Assembly: GCA_035534455.1 (NCBI GenBank)
Contig: DATLRV010000044.1
Coordinates: forward strand, 1 to 54,739
DNA from: JAJYVT01 sp035534455
GTDB taxonomy: Bacteria > Actinomycetota > Acidimicrobiia > Acidimicrobiales > RAAP-2
Length of the DNA stretch: 54,739 nucleotides
Direction: 5' to 3'
Within the stretch, counting starts at the first letter, position 1; every line of letters begins with the position of its first letter. Made by a program: the position numbers and the translations under genes. Below the pieces are notes generated by a model, which searched no databases, was not told the DNA's origin, and worked only from the letters and a program-made list of their open reading frames with translations. Positions 23,535-31,825 of the stretch are shown here, piece after piece.

Positions 23535-24914
23535 GTGACGACGACGCTCGACGGCGCGGTCGATCTGGCCCGTGACCGCGAGCTCGTGGAACGGTGCCAG
23601 TCCGGGGACGAGGGCGCCTTCGCGGAGCTCTACGACCGCTACCACCGCCGCCTGCTCCGCTTCTGCCTGCGTCGGCTCCACGCGCACGACGACGCCGAAG
23701 AGGCGGTCCAGGAGGCGTTCACCCGGGCGTGGCGCGCGCTGCCGAAGTTCGGGGGAGACCGCCGCTTCTACCCCTGGCTGACGGTCATCGCCGGGAACGT
23801 CTGCACGGACGTGCTCCGCCGCCGCGCGCGGGTGGTGCCGATGGACGAGCTGCCCGGGCAGGCGGTGGAGCTGGACGGCGAGGAGATCGACGCCCAGCTG
23901 CTGCGCCAGGTCGACCTCACGATGGCGACGGAGGCCTTCACCCACCTCTCCGACCGGCACCAGCGGGTGCTCCGGCTCCGGGAGAGCACAGAGTGGTCGG
24001 CCCAGCGCATCGCCGAGCTCGAGGGTGTGGCCGTGCCGGCCGTCGACACCCTCCTGTGGCGGGCGCGCCAGGCGTTCAAGCGCGAGTTCGCCAACCTCTC
24101 GGACGCCGGGGGGCTCGCCGGCATCCTCGGCCTCGGCCTCGCGTCCCTCCGCCGGAGCGCGGAGCGCGCGTGGCTGCGCACGTCCGCCCACTTGCCGGCA
24201 CCCCTGCGCGGTCCGGGGATCCTCGCCGCGGCGGTGGCGCTCACGGGGGCGGCCATCGCCGGCGGCAGCGTCGCGATCGTGGGCGCGGGCCGGGCTCCCC
24301 ACGCCGTCGCGGGCCTCGCGACATCCGTCGCGTCCACGCGTGCGGGGGCGGCCACTGCCCGGGACGCCGCGGAATCGCCGGCGTCGGCGGCATCGGCGGG
24401 TGCGCAGCGGTCGTCCGGTGCCGCAAGGACGGACCAGGGGTCGCGCACGGCAGCGGGGCACATCACGCGGACAGGGCCGTCGGGTGGCGCCGCGTCGGGG
24501 CTCTCCGCGCTCGTCGGCGGGGTGGCGTCGGGGACACCGCGCGTGCCCGGGCAGTCGGCCACAGGTCTCGTCTCGCTCTTCTCGAACGTCGGCGGCCTCG
24601 GCCTCGTCGGACTCGGCGCCTCGCCGCCCGCGTCCGGCGGGGGCCTCCCGCTCACAGCCGCCGGCACTGTCGGCGGCGTCGTGACCGGGGTCTCGGGTGC
24701 GGTCGCATCCGTCGCCGGATCGGGCTCGGCCACATCCGTGGCCGGCACCTCGGCCACATCCGTGGCCGACACCTCGGGCACCGGCGCCCATGGCGGCGCC
24801 CCGGGGACCACACCCGCCCTGACAACGGCCGGCACGGTCGTGCAGACAGTCGCCGCGCCGACGCCGGGCGGATCGTCGGGAACCGGGTCACTCCTCGGCG
24901 GACTCGGTCTGTAG
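23535..24914 (+). CDS. ECF sigma factor fused to a transmembrane segment and low-complexity tail
   Basis: A 459-residue fusion. Residues 1-90 are sigma region 2 (AFAELYDRYHRRLLRFCLRR, DAEEAVQEAFTRAWRALPKF). Residues about 125-190 are region 4 (LSDRHQRVLRLRE, then a helix-turn-helix SAQRIAELEGVAVPAVDTLL). A single hydrophobic helix follows (GILAAAVALTGAAIAGG, about 215-235), then about 220 residues rich in Ala/Gly/Ser/Thr ending SLLGGLGL. Typical ECF factors end after region 4. The layout predicts a membrane-tethered sigma factor with an external tail that could sense or be processed. Start GTG 23535 follows GGAGGAACGGGAGAG. It diverges from the sortase operon. Confidence 0.85.
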   Translation: MTTTLDGAVDLARDRELVERCQSGDEGAFAELYDRYHRRLLRFCLRRLHAHDDAEEAVQEAFTRAWRALPKFGGDRRFYPWLTVIAGNVCTDVLRRRARVVPMDELPGQAVELDGEEIDAQLLRQVDLTMATEAFTHLSDRHQRVLRLRESTEWSAQRIAELEGVAVPAVDTLLWRARQAFKREFANLSDAGGLAGILGLGLASLRRSAERAWLRTSAHLPAPLRGPGILAAAVALTGAAIAGGSVAIVGAGRAPHAVAGLATSVASTRAGAATARDAAESPASAASAGAQRSSGAARTDQGSRTAAGHITRTGPSGGAASGLSALVGGVASGTPRVPGQSATGLVSLFSNVGGLGLVGLGASPPASGGGLPLTAAGTVGGVVTGVSGAVASVAGSGSATSVAGTSATSVADTSGTGAHGGAPGTTPALTTAGTVVQTVAAPTPGGSSGTGSLLGGLGL

Positions 24915-24942
24915 GCGACCTGGTCGGGGCCGCCGCCCGCCC

Positions 24943-27900
24943 TCAGCCGGCGGGGCGTTCCTCGGCGAGGGTCCCGTCGCGGTACTGGAGGTGGCGCCGG
25001 CGCGTGGCCGGAACCCGGGGTCCGGGCACGACGGTGCCCGTGAGGTTGAGCGGATCCGACGCGGCGAGCGAGAACGCCGCGTCGTCGTGACGGCCGCGCA
25101 ACTCCGAGAGCAGCCCGGCCGCCTCCTCGAGCGCGTACTGCTCTCCCGAGAGCCCCGCCACGAAGCGGCCGCCCAGGCAGAGCCCGCGCGCCTCCAGGCG
25201 GCGGAGCGCCCGGACCACGTCGCGCCAGGGCACGCGGTAGGACTCGCGCGCCCAGAGCTCCCAGGCGACGACCCCCCAACGGAGGAGGAGCTGTCCGGCA
25301 ACGGCCTCGGCGAGCTCCTCGCCCTCCAGCACGTCGGACCGGGCGCCGTCCTGCGTCGCCCCCGGCGCGCCGGCCTCCTCGGGCAGGAGCGACCAGCGGC
25401 CCTCGCCGATGCCCGATCCGACCGGCGCGCGGCGGCGCGCGAGGCCGAGCCGGCCCGCGGGGCGGCTCCGCTGTCGTGCCCGCCAACGCTGGCGTGCCGA
25501 CAGCAGTGCGCGGACCGCCGAGAAGGCGTCCGCCGTCACGAGCCCGCGGGCGACCAGGTCCCACAGGCCTTCGTCCACCTCCACGGGCAGGCGACGCGAC
25601 GCCGATCCGAGCTCCGAGCGGAAGCAGGCACCGCTGCGCCGGAGCGCCGCGAGGAGGTCCGCGGCGGGTCCTCCCGTCGGCTCCACGGGTCCGTCCCCGT
25701 TCCGCACGGCGGCGAGCTGCCAGCCCAGGTCCTCACGCAGCACGATCCCGAGTGGCGTCGCCGGTGACGGCACCGCGGACCCCCGCCGTCCGGCAGCGCC
25801 GGGAGCGGCGGGCCCGCCGGCCCCGTCACGGGGGCCGAGGGATCCCAGCGGCGCCGGGGGGAGTGAGGGCGCTGGGACCGCCAGGGTCGGCGCGGGCGGC
25901 GCTGGCCCCGCAGACCCCGGGGACCCTACGGACGCCGGGGGCGCCGCCTCGGCCCGCGGCGTGAGGCGGCCCCAGGCGACCTCGCCCGCCAGGCACAGCT
26001 CGTCGAGCCACCGCGGGTCGTACCCGGTCACGCGTGCGGGGAGGATCTCGCTCTCCCAGTCCCCGGCGGGCGCCTCGATGCCCTGCAGCTGCTCGAGCGC
26101 GGCGAGCAGGCCGGCGCGGCCCTCGAGGCGCGTGCCCGGCGCCGCGTGCTGCCAGCGCGTGAGCGCGCGCAGGAAGTCCCCGATGCTCGCGGCCTCGACC
26201 GCCCGGCGACGCTGCCCCCGGCTCGCCTGGTACAGGCGGACGAGCAGGTGGCGCGCGCACCACCGGCCGTCGGGCAGCTGCAACGCCGCGCCGGACGCCT
26301 CGAGACGGGCCAGCGCGGTCCGCGCCCGTGCCTCGCCGAGCGGCGCGCCCCGCGGCGCGCCGGAGGGGAGCGGACCGGGGAGGACGAGCTCGGCCACCGT
26401 GACCGGGCCTGCGAGGTCGAGATGGCCGCGTGCGCACTCGGCGGCCGCTTCGTCGTCGTCCGCGACCGCGAGCGCCGCGGCTCGCCGTTCGGTCGCCGCC
26501 CAGTCGCCGTCGACCACCGAGGCGCGCCCCGCCGCCTCGAGCGCCTCGTACCACTCGCGCCACTCCTCGACGGGCCTGCACCGGACGAGGGAGAGCAGGA
26601 GGTCGTGGAGCTCGTCGGCGTCGCGGGGTCTGGGGCGGACCTGGTCGAGGACGACCGCGACGGCGTCGGGGTGGAAGGGGGCCAGCTCCCCGGCGGGAAC
26701 GGGCACCGGCCCTGTCCCCGCCCCGAGCCCGCGCCGGAGCGGCACGGCGCGGGTCCGCCGCTCCTCGAGCGGCGCTCCGTCGAGGAACGTGTACGGGCGG
26801 CCCGTGAGGATCCCGTGGGCGAGCACCGAGGGCTCGGCCGACTCGACGAACCGGACCTCGACCTCGCCGCTCTCCACCGCGCGCAGGAGCGACACCAGGC
26901 CCTCGGCGTCGAGCGGCTCGCTGAGGCAGTCCGCGACGGTCTGGCGGACCAGCACGTGGTCGGGGACCGTGATCGGCCCCGGCGCCGTGTTCTCCTGGCA
27001 CGCGGCGAGCGCGGGCCACGCCGCCGCGAGCAGGTCGTCGGCCTCCATGCGCTGCAGGTGGATCGGCCGGCGCTGCCCGCCGCGGGCGCGAGGGACGACG
27101 AGCGCGCGGTTGAGGTTCCAGCGCCAACGCGCCTGGAGCATCGGGTGCAGCAGGACCGCCTGGACGAGGACCGCCTCCGCCGTCCTGCTCGAGACCATGG
27201 ACGGGACGTCGGAGAGGGGGAAGCTGTGCTGGGGTCCGAGCGAGATGACGACGGTGTCGTCGTCGGCCGCCGCCTGCAGCTCGAAGTCGAAGGTGACGCA
27301 GAAGCGCTTGCGCAGTGCGAGGCCGAAGGCGCGGTTCACCCTCCCGCCGAACGACGAGTGGACCACGAGCTGCATGCCCTCCGCGTCGTCGAAGAACCGT
27401 TCCACGACGAGCCGCCGGTGCGTCGGCAGCACGCCGAGGGCGGCTCGCCCCACCTCGAGGTAGTGCACGACCTGGTCTGCGACCTCGTCGGTGACGGCTG
27501 CCGCCACGACGACCGCGCGCCGCGCCGCCGCGCCGTCACCCGTCGCGAGGACGTCGTCGAGCGACGCACGGAGGCGGCCCACCTCCTCGGAGAGCTCCGC
27601 CGTGCGGGCGGGGGCCTCGCCGAGCCAGAACGGCACGGTGGGCGCGGCGTCGCCCGCGTCCGCGACGCGGACCGTCCCCACCTCGACCTGGCGCACTCGC
27701 CACGAGTGCGTGCCGAGAAGGAAGACGTCGCCGATGTTCGCCTCGACGGCGAAGTCCTCGTGGACCGATCCCACGGTCACCCCGTCGGGATCGAGCACGA
27801 CGCGGTAGTCCCCGGTCTCGGGGATCGCGCCGCCCGCCGTGAGCGCGGTGATCCGCGCGGCGCGGCGCGGGCGCAGCCGGCCGTGGACCGCGTCGTGGTG

Positions 27901-29454
27901 GAGGTACGCGCCCCGCCGGCCGCGACCGGTCACGATGCCCCAGCAGACGAGCTCGACGACCCGGTCGAATGTCGCGCGGTCCAGCCCGGCATACGGGGCG
28001 GCGGACCGCGTCAGCTCGAACAGCTCCTCGGTGCCGCACTCGCCCGCGGCGGCCACCTCGGCGACGAGCTGCTGGGCGAGCACGTCGAGCGGCGCGACCG
28101 GCGGCACCAGCGCGTCGAGCCGGCCGGCACGCACGGCCGCCAGCAACGCGGTGCACTCCACCAGCTCGTCGCGCGTGAGCGGGTACAGACGGCCGGCGGG
28201 CGTGCCCTTGACGTGGTGGTTGGCGCGGCCCACCCGCTGGAGGAACGTGCCGATCGCCCGCGGCGAGCCGATCTGGCAGACGAGCTCGACCGGCCCCACG
28301 TCGATGCCCAGCTCGAGCGACGCGGTCGCCACCAGCGCGCGCAGCTCCCCGGCGCGCAGTCGAGCCTCGACGAGCCGGCGCCGCGCCGCGGAGAGGCTCC
28401 CGTGGTGCGCGGCGACGGCGAGCCCGTCGCCGTCGGCCCCGGTCCGGCCCGGCCCGTCGTCGCAGAGCCGTTCCGCGAGCTGGTGCGCGACCCGTTCTGC
28501 CATCTTGCGCGTGTTGACGAACACGAGCGTCGTGCGGTGGTCGCGCACGTGGCCCGCGATCCGGTCCAGCACGTCGCCGAACTGCTGGTGGCTCGCGACC
28601 GCTTCGAGCTCGGAGGCGGGGAGCTCGACCGCGACGTCGAGGTCCCGCGCGTGGCCGCAGTCGACGATCGCCGGCATCGGGCGGCCGCCCGCCCCCGCCA
28701 GCAAGCGCGCGACCGTCTCGAGCGGGCGCTGCGTCGCCGACAGGCCGATCCGCTGCAGCCGCTGCCCACGGCCCCGGGTCTCCACGAGCCGGTGCAGCCG
28801 CTCGAGGCTCAGCGCGAGGTGCGCGCCGCGCTTGTCGCGCGCCAGCGTGTGCACCTCGTCGACGATCACCGTGCGCACCCCGCGCAACAGCTCCCTCGAC
28901 GATGCCGCCGTGAGGAGCAGGTACAGCGACTCGGGAGTGGTGACGAGCAGGTCGGGCGGCTTTCGCCGCAGTCTCGAGCGTTCCGCGGCGGACGTGTCGC
29001 CGGTGCGCACCGCGACGGCCAGCTCCGGGAGGTCGATGCCGAGCGCCGCGGCGGCGGCACGCGTCCCCTCGAGCGGGAGCTGGAGGTTCTCGTGGACGTC
29101 GGCGGCGAGCGCCCGGAGCGGCGAGACGTAGACGACCTCGGGACCCGCTGGCACGGCGGACTCGTCCTCGCCCGGCCCGACATCGGTCCCGGCGCCGGCC
29201 GCGGCGAACAACGACCCCGCGAGACGCCGGCGGTAGGCGGCGTCGATCGCGACCATGAACCCGGTGAGCGTCTTCCCCGTGCCGGTGGGCGACGCGACGA
29301 GCACGTCGGCACCCGAGCGGATGAGCGGCCACGCCGCCGCCTGCGGGTCGGTCGGCCCGAGAGGGAAGCGCGCCAGGAACCACGCCCGGAGCGCGGGGTG
29401 GAAGCCCTCGACCACCGGTGTCGGCCGGCCGGCTGTGCTGGTCGATGCGGTCAT
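24943..29454 (-). CDS. lhr: Lhr-family ATP-dependent helicase
   Basis: A large superfamily-2 helicase of 1503 residues, the size of full-length actinobacterial Lhr, a 3'-5' single-stranded-DNA translocase that unwinds RNA:DNA hybrids. Walker A ASPTGTGKT (about 54-62), motif II DEVH (about 197), motif III SATQRP and motif VI QRVGRANHH are all visible. The Lhr-specific winged-helix and long C-terminal domains fill the rest. A Pro/Ala-rich insertion of roughly 60 residues lies near residue 1190. ATG 29454 overlaps the stop of the patatin-like gene as ATGA. The gene converges with the sigma fusion, 28 bases apart. Confidence 0.95.
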   Translation of the reverse strand: MTASTSTAGRPTPVVEGFHPALRAWFLARFPLGPTDPQAAAWPLIRSGADVLVASPTGTGKTLTGFMVAIDAAYRRRLAGSLFAAAGAGTDVGPGEDESAVPAGPEVVYVSPLRALAADVHENLQLPLEGTRAAAAALGIDLPELAVAVRTGDTSAAERSRLRRKPPDLLVTTPESLYLLLTAASSRELLRGVRTVIVDEVHTLARDKRGAHLALSLERLHRLVETRGRGQRLQRIGLSATQRPLETVARLLAGAGGRPMPAIVDCGHARDLDVAVELPASELEAVASHQQFGDVLDRIAGHVRDHRTTLVFVNTRKMAERVAHQLAERLCDDGPGRTGADGDGLAVAAHHGSLSAARRRLVEARLRAGELRALVATASLELGIDVGPVELVCQIGSPRAIGTFLQRVGRANHHVKGTPAGRLYPLTRDELVECTALLAAVRAGRLDALVPPVAPLDVLAQQLVAEVAAAGECGTEELFELTRSAAPYAGLDRATFDRVVELVCWGIVTGRGRRGAYLHHDAVHGRLRPRRAARITALTAGGAIPETGDYRVVLDPDGVTVGSVHEDFAVEANIGDVFLLGTHSWRVRQVEVGTVRVADAGDAAPTVPFWLGEAPARTAELSEEVGRLRASLDDVLATGDGAAARRAVVVAAAVTDEVADQVVHYLEVGRAALGVLPTHRRLVVERFFDDAEGMQLVVHSSFGGRVNRAFGLALRKRFCVTFDFELQAAADDDTVVISLGPQHSFPLSDVPSMVSSRTAEAVLVQAVLLHPMLQARWRWNLNRALVVPRARGGQRRPIHLQRMEADDLLAAAWPALAACQENTAPGPITVPDHVLVRQTVADCLSEPLDAEGLVSLLRAVESGEVEVRFVESAEPSVLAHGILTGRPYTFLDGAPLEERRTRAVPLRRGLGAGTGPVPVPAGELAPFHPDAVAVVLDQVRPRPRDADELHDLLLSLVRCRPVEEWREWYEALEAAGRASVVDGDWAATERRAAALAVADDDEAAAECARGHLDLAGPVTVAELVLPGPLPSGAPRGAPLGEARARTALARLEASGAALQLPDGRWCARHLLVRLYQASRGQRRRAVEAASIGDFLRALTRWQHAAPGTRLEGRAGLLAALEQLQGIEAPAGDWESEILPARVTGYDPRWLDELCLAGEVAWGRLTPRAEAAPPASVGSPGSAGPAPPAPTLAVPAPSLPPAPLGSLGPRDGAGGPAAPGAAGRRGSAVPSPATPLGIVLREDLGWQLAAVRNGDGPVEPTGGPAADLLAALRRSGACFRSELGSASRRLPVEVDEGLWDLVARGLVTADAFSAVRALLSARQRWRARQRSRPAGRLGLARRRAPVGSGIGEGRWSLLPEEAGAPGATQDGARSDVLEGEELAEAVAGQLLLRWGVVAWELWARESYRVPWRDVVRALRRLEARGLCLGGRFVAGLSGEQYALEEAAGLLSELRGRHDDAAFSLAASDPLNLTGTVVPGPRVPATRRRHLQYRDGTLAEERPAG

Positions 29455-30569
29455 GTGCCCGTCATCCCACCAGCCGGCTGTGACCGCCGGACCCGCGCGG
29501 CAATCCGGCGGCGACCACCGGCGTGAACACGTTGACCGTCCCAGGTCCCCGCGCCGCTCGCGGGGCCCTGAGCTGCCGGGTCGTGGGCTGCCGCGTCGTC
29601 GGCCGCCGCCTCGTGGGCTGCCGCGTCGTGGGCTGCCGGGTCGTGGGCTGCCGCGCGGTCGTCGCCGTCGAGGATCGCAGCCACCTCCGCCCGGCCGGCG
29701 GCGATGAGATCGGGGGTCCCCGAGAAGTCCCGGTAGTCGGCACCGGGCTCCCCGCCGCCGCTGAAGACCGTCACCTCCACGCCGGGGGGGACCATGGCGA
29801 GCTCCCGGGCGAAGCGCGCGTGCACGGCCACGAACAGGCCGGTGAGCACTGCTTCGACCGGGCGGCGCGCCGGGCGCGGCCGGTAGTGGAGCGGCCCGCA
29901 GAGCAGGACGAAGACCCGGGTCGCCCCGGCGTCGATCGCCCGGCTCATCGGCACGTTGTCGACGACGCCACCGTCGATCAGGAGCTCGTCGCCCAGCCGG
30001 ACGGGGGGGAACATCGCCGGGATGGCGGCGGACGCGAGGACCGCCTCGATCGCGGGCCCCGAGCTGAGCCATCGCTCGCGCCCGTCGTGGAGCGAGGTCG
30101 CGACCACCTCGATCGGAATGGTCGCGTCCTCGAGTCGCTCGAAGCGCAACCCTTCCTCGAGGATGCCGCGCAGGCCGCTGTTGGCGTGCACCGCGGGTCG
30201 CTGCCGGAAGAACGTCCAGGGGCCGTGCCCCCTGCTCCGGGGGAAGACGGTGTCACCGGAGAGGGAGCGCCAGATTCGTTGGAGGCGCTCCATGCCGACC
30301 GGCGTCGGGTCACCTGCGTAGGCGGCGCCGTTGACCGCGCCCACCGACGCGCCGTACACGCAGTCGGCCCGGATCCCCCGAGCGACGAGCTCGGTGAGCA
30401 TCCCGACCTGCACCGCGCCGCGGGTCCCGCCCCCTGCCAGCACGAAGGCCGTGCGGGTCGGCCCCGGCCCCTCCGGCCCCCTCGCGCGGCGGGCGAACCG
30501 GTCCCACCACGCGGGGCGGTCGGCGCGCCCGGACCGCCCGGTCCTGTCCCGGGACGCCGGCGCGCTCAC
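29451..30569 (-). CDS. Patatin-like phospholipase
   Basis: A 372-residue patatin-fold lipid acyl hydrolase. The oxyanion-hole motif GGGTRGAVQVG, the nucleophile elbow GASVG (Ser about 73) and the catalytic aspartate in LLIDGGVVDNVP (about 198) are all present. The family cleaves acyl esters of membrane lipids; RssA-like proteins group here. The C-terminus has an added Ala/His/Asp repeat (AAHDP-type pentapeptides, about 305-335) from a 15-base tandem array, then a basic end. GTG 30569 overlaps the stop of the small membrane-protein gene (GTGA), and its own stop overlaps lhr. Confidence 0.9.
   Translation of the reverse strand: MSAPASRDRTGRSGRADRPAWWDRFARRARGPEGPGPTRTAFVLAGGGTRGAVQVGMLTELVARGIRADCVYGASVGAVNGAAYAGDPTPVGMERLQRIWRSLSGDTVFPRSRGHGPWTFFRQRPAVHANSGLRGILEEGLRFERLEDATIPIEVVATSLHDGRERWLSSGPAIEAVLASAAIPAMFPPVRLGDELLIDGGVVDNVPMSRAIDAGATRVFVLLCGPLHYRPRPARRPVEAVLTGLFVAVHARFARELAMVPPGVEVTVFSGGGEPGADYRDFSGTPDLIAAGRAEVAAILDGDDRAAAHDPAAHDAAAHEAAADDAAAHDPAAQGPASGAGTWDGQRVHAGGRRRIAARVRRSQPAGGMTGT
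29581..29655. repeat. 15-base tandem array, five copies, in the patatin-like gene
   Basis: Units of TCGTGGGCTGCCGCG type at 29581, 29596, 29611, 29626 and 29641. They code for AAHDx pentapeptides in the C-terminal tail. Confidence 0.9.
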
Positions 30570-30832
30570 CCGCTCCCGCCCGGGCGCGGGGCGTGGCCGT
30601 GCTTGCGCGCGGGGCGCGGGGCCGCCCCATCGGACTGCGCGCGGCCGTCCGCGCCGTCCTGCGCCGCGGACCTTCGTCCCGCCCACTCCGCCCGCCCCGC
30701 CTTGTCGCGCCGCACCGCCCATCGGAGCGTCACGACGGCGAGCACGACGAACGCGGCGACGAACACGCCGAACACGGCGTAGAACGCGCCGTCGCCACCC
30801 GCAGCGGCGAGGGACGCGTAGGCGAGCTCCAC
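30566..30832 (-). CDS. Small single-span membrane protein
   Basis: An 88-residue protein with one strong transmembrane helix (FYAVFGVFVAAFVVLAVVTL, about 17-37) followed by a basic, Ala/Arg/Gly-rich cytoplasmic tail. GTG 30832 is chosen because TAACCT ends 7 bases before it, a leaderless arrangement almost identical to that at 46585. It is the first gene of the unit with the patatin-like and Lhr genes. No family recognised; it could anchor or regulate the lipase, but that is guesswork. Confidence 0.6.
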   Translation of the reverse strand: MELAYASLAAAGGDGAFYAVFGVFVAAFVVLAVVTLRWAVRRDKAGRAEWAGRRSAAQDGADGRAQSDGAAPRPARKHGHAPRPGGSG

Positions 30833-30839
30833 CCACGCG

Positions 30840-30845
30840 AGGTTA
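30840..30845 (-). promoter_or_regulatory. Probable -10 element of the membrane protein-patatin-lhr operon
   Basis: TAACCT on the minus strand ends 7 bases before GTG 30832. The surrounding CTAACCTCGCGT is identical to that before the MDMPI-type gene at 46597. Confidence 0.5.
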
Positions 30846-30916
30846 GGACGCTCCGAACCCCCGTCACACCCGTCCCGACCGACACGACCGTCACACCCCT
30901 GCCGCACCCTACGGAG

Positions 30917-31825
30917 GTGACCCTCGCACCCGCGCCACCCCGTCCCGCGACGGCGGTCGGTGCCGGGGCGGTCGGTGCCGGGGCGGTCGGTGCCGGGGCA
31001 CGCGCCCGGGCCGACCTCCGCGACCGGGCACCCGACCTCCTCGAACGGCTCCGCTCGCCTGGCACCCCGAGGCCGGTGGTCGACGGCGGCCTCGCAGGCG
31101 GGTTGCGCGCGTGGCTCGAGGACGTGGCCGCCGCGGCAGGCCGCGACGGCGGCGGCGCGGATCTGCCGGGTCGCGGACGTCCGGCCGCCCAGGTCGTCGT
31201 GCGCGACGGCGCGCTGGTCTCCACGGGCGAGGGCGGCCGCCTTAGGCCGTGGACCCTCTCCGACCTCCGGTCGTCGCTCACGCGCACGATCTTCCGGCTC
31301 GTGACGACGGGAGCCGCCCTGCGCCATCCGTTGGACGACGCGCTCTGCGCCCTCTCGGTGACCGACCGCGGCGACGACGTCCTCGAGATGGTGCGCCGCC
31401 TCGGCGGCCGCGATCGAGCGGCCCTCCGCGCGTTCGCCCGCGCACGGGCGTCGAGCATCCAGGCGCAGTGGCGACCCGTCCCCCCGGCGTGGCTGCCGAG
31501 GACCGGGGAGCGGCTGCGGGTCCCCCTCGCGGGCGGTGCGGTGTCGCTCACCTCGACCGCCGACCTCGTGGTCGGCCGCCCTTCGGACGGGCGGTCCTCG
31601 GTCTGCCTCGTGCGTCTCCCCGCACGCGGGGCACCGGGAGTCGGTGACGCGGCGGCCCGGACCCGCCGCGCGCTCGCCCTCGCCGAGACCCTCCGCAGCG
31701 GCGCACCGCCCTTGCGCGTCGCCACGTACGACCCGCGCACGGGACAGGTCGCCTGCGACGAGGCGGACGGGGCGTTCCTCACCGCCGCGGTGCTCGACGT
31801 CGTCGGCGCACTGGAACGGCGATGA
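30917..31825 (+). CDS. Uncharacterised protein, possibly a degenerate PD-(D/E)XK nuclease fold
   Basis: A 302-residue soluble protein. An AVGAG repeat near the N-terminus comes from a 15-base array. The C-terminal third (VSLTSTADLVVGRPSDGRSS, then RTRRALALAETLRSGAPPLR and RVATYDPRTG) resembles the core of actinobacterial PD-(D/E)XK-type proteins, but where they show an acidic residue, x and Lys, this one reads CLVRLPA, so catalysis is doubtful. This likeness is from memory of the pattern, not from a search. GTG 30917 is the most likely start. Its stop overlaps the next gene as ATGA (31822-31825), so both are coupled. Confidence 0.6.
   Translation: MTLAPAPPRPATAVGAGAVGAGAVGAGARARADLRDRAPDLLERLRSPGTPRPVVDGGLAGGLRAWLEDVAAAAGRDGGGADLPGRGRPAAQVVVRDGALVSTGEGGRLRPWTLSDLRSSLTRTIFRLVTTGAALRHPLDDALCALSVTDRGDDVLEMVRRLGGRDRAALRAFARARASSIQAQWRPVPPAWLPRTGERLRVPLAGGAVSLTSTADLVVGRPSDGRSSVCLVRLPARGAPGVGDAAARTRRALALAETLRSGAPPLRVATYDPRTGQVACDEADGAFLTAAVLDVVGALERR
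30953..30997. repeat. 15-base tandem array, three copies
   Basis: GCGGTCGGTGCCGGG three times (30953, 30968, 30983); it encodes AVGAG repeats in the N-terminus of the uncharacterised protein. Confidence 0.9.

Noticed and set aside
28501..29455. Possibility that the Lhr/patatin/small membrane protein unit is a known phage-defence system
   Set aside because: The helicase is a complete ordinary Lhr found widely as a housekeeping gene, and no nuclease, CARF or cyclic-nucleotide component accompanies it; only the unusual pairing is reported.
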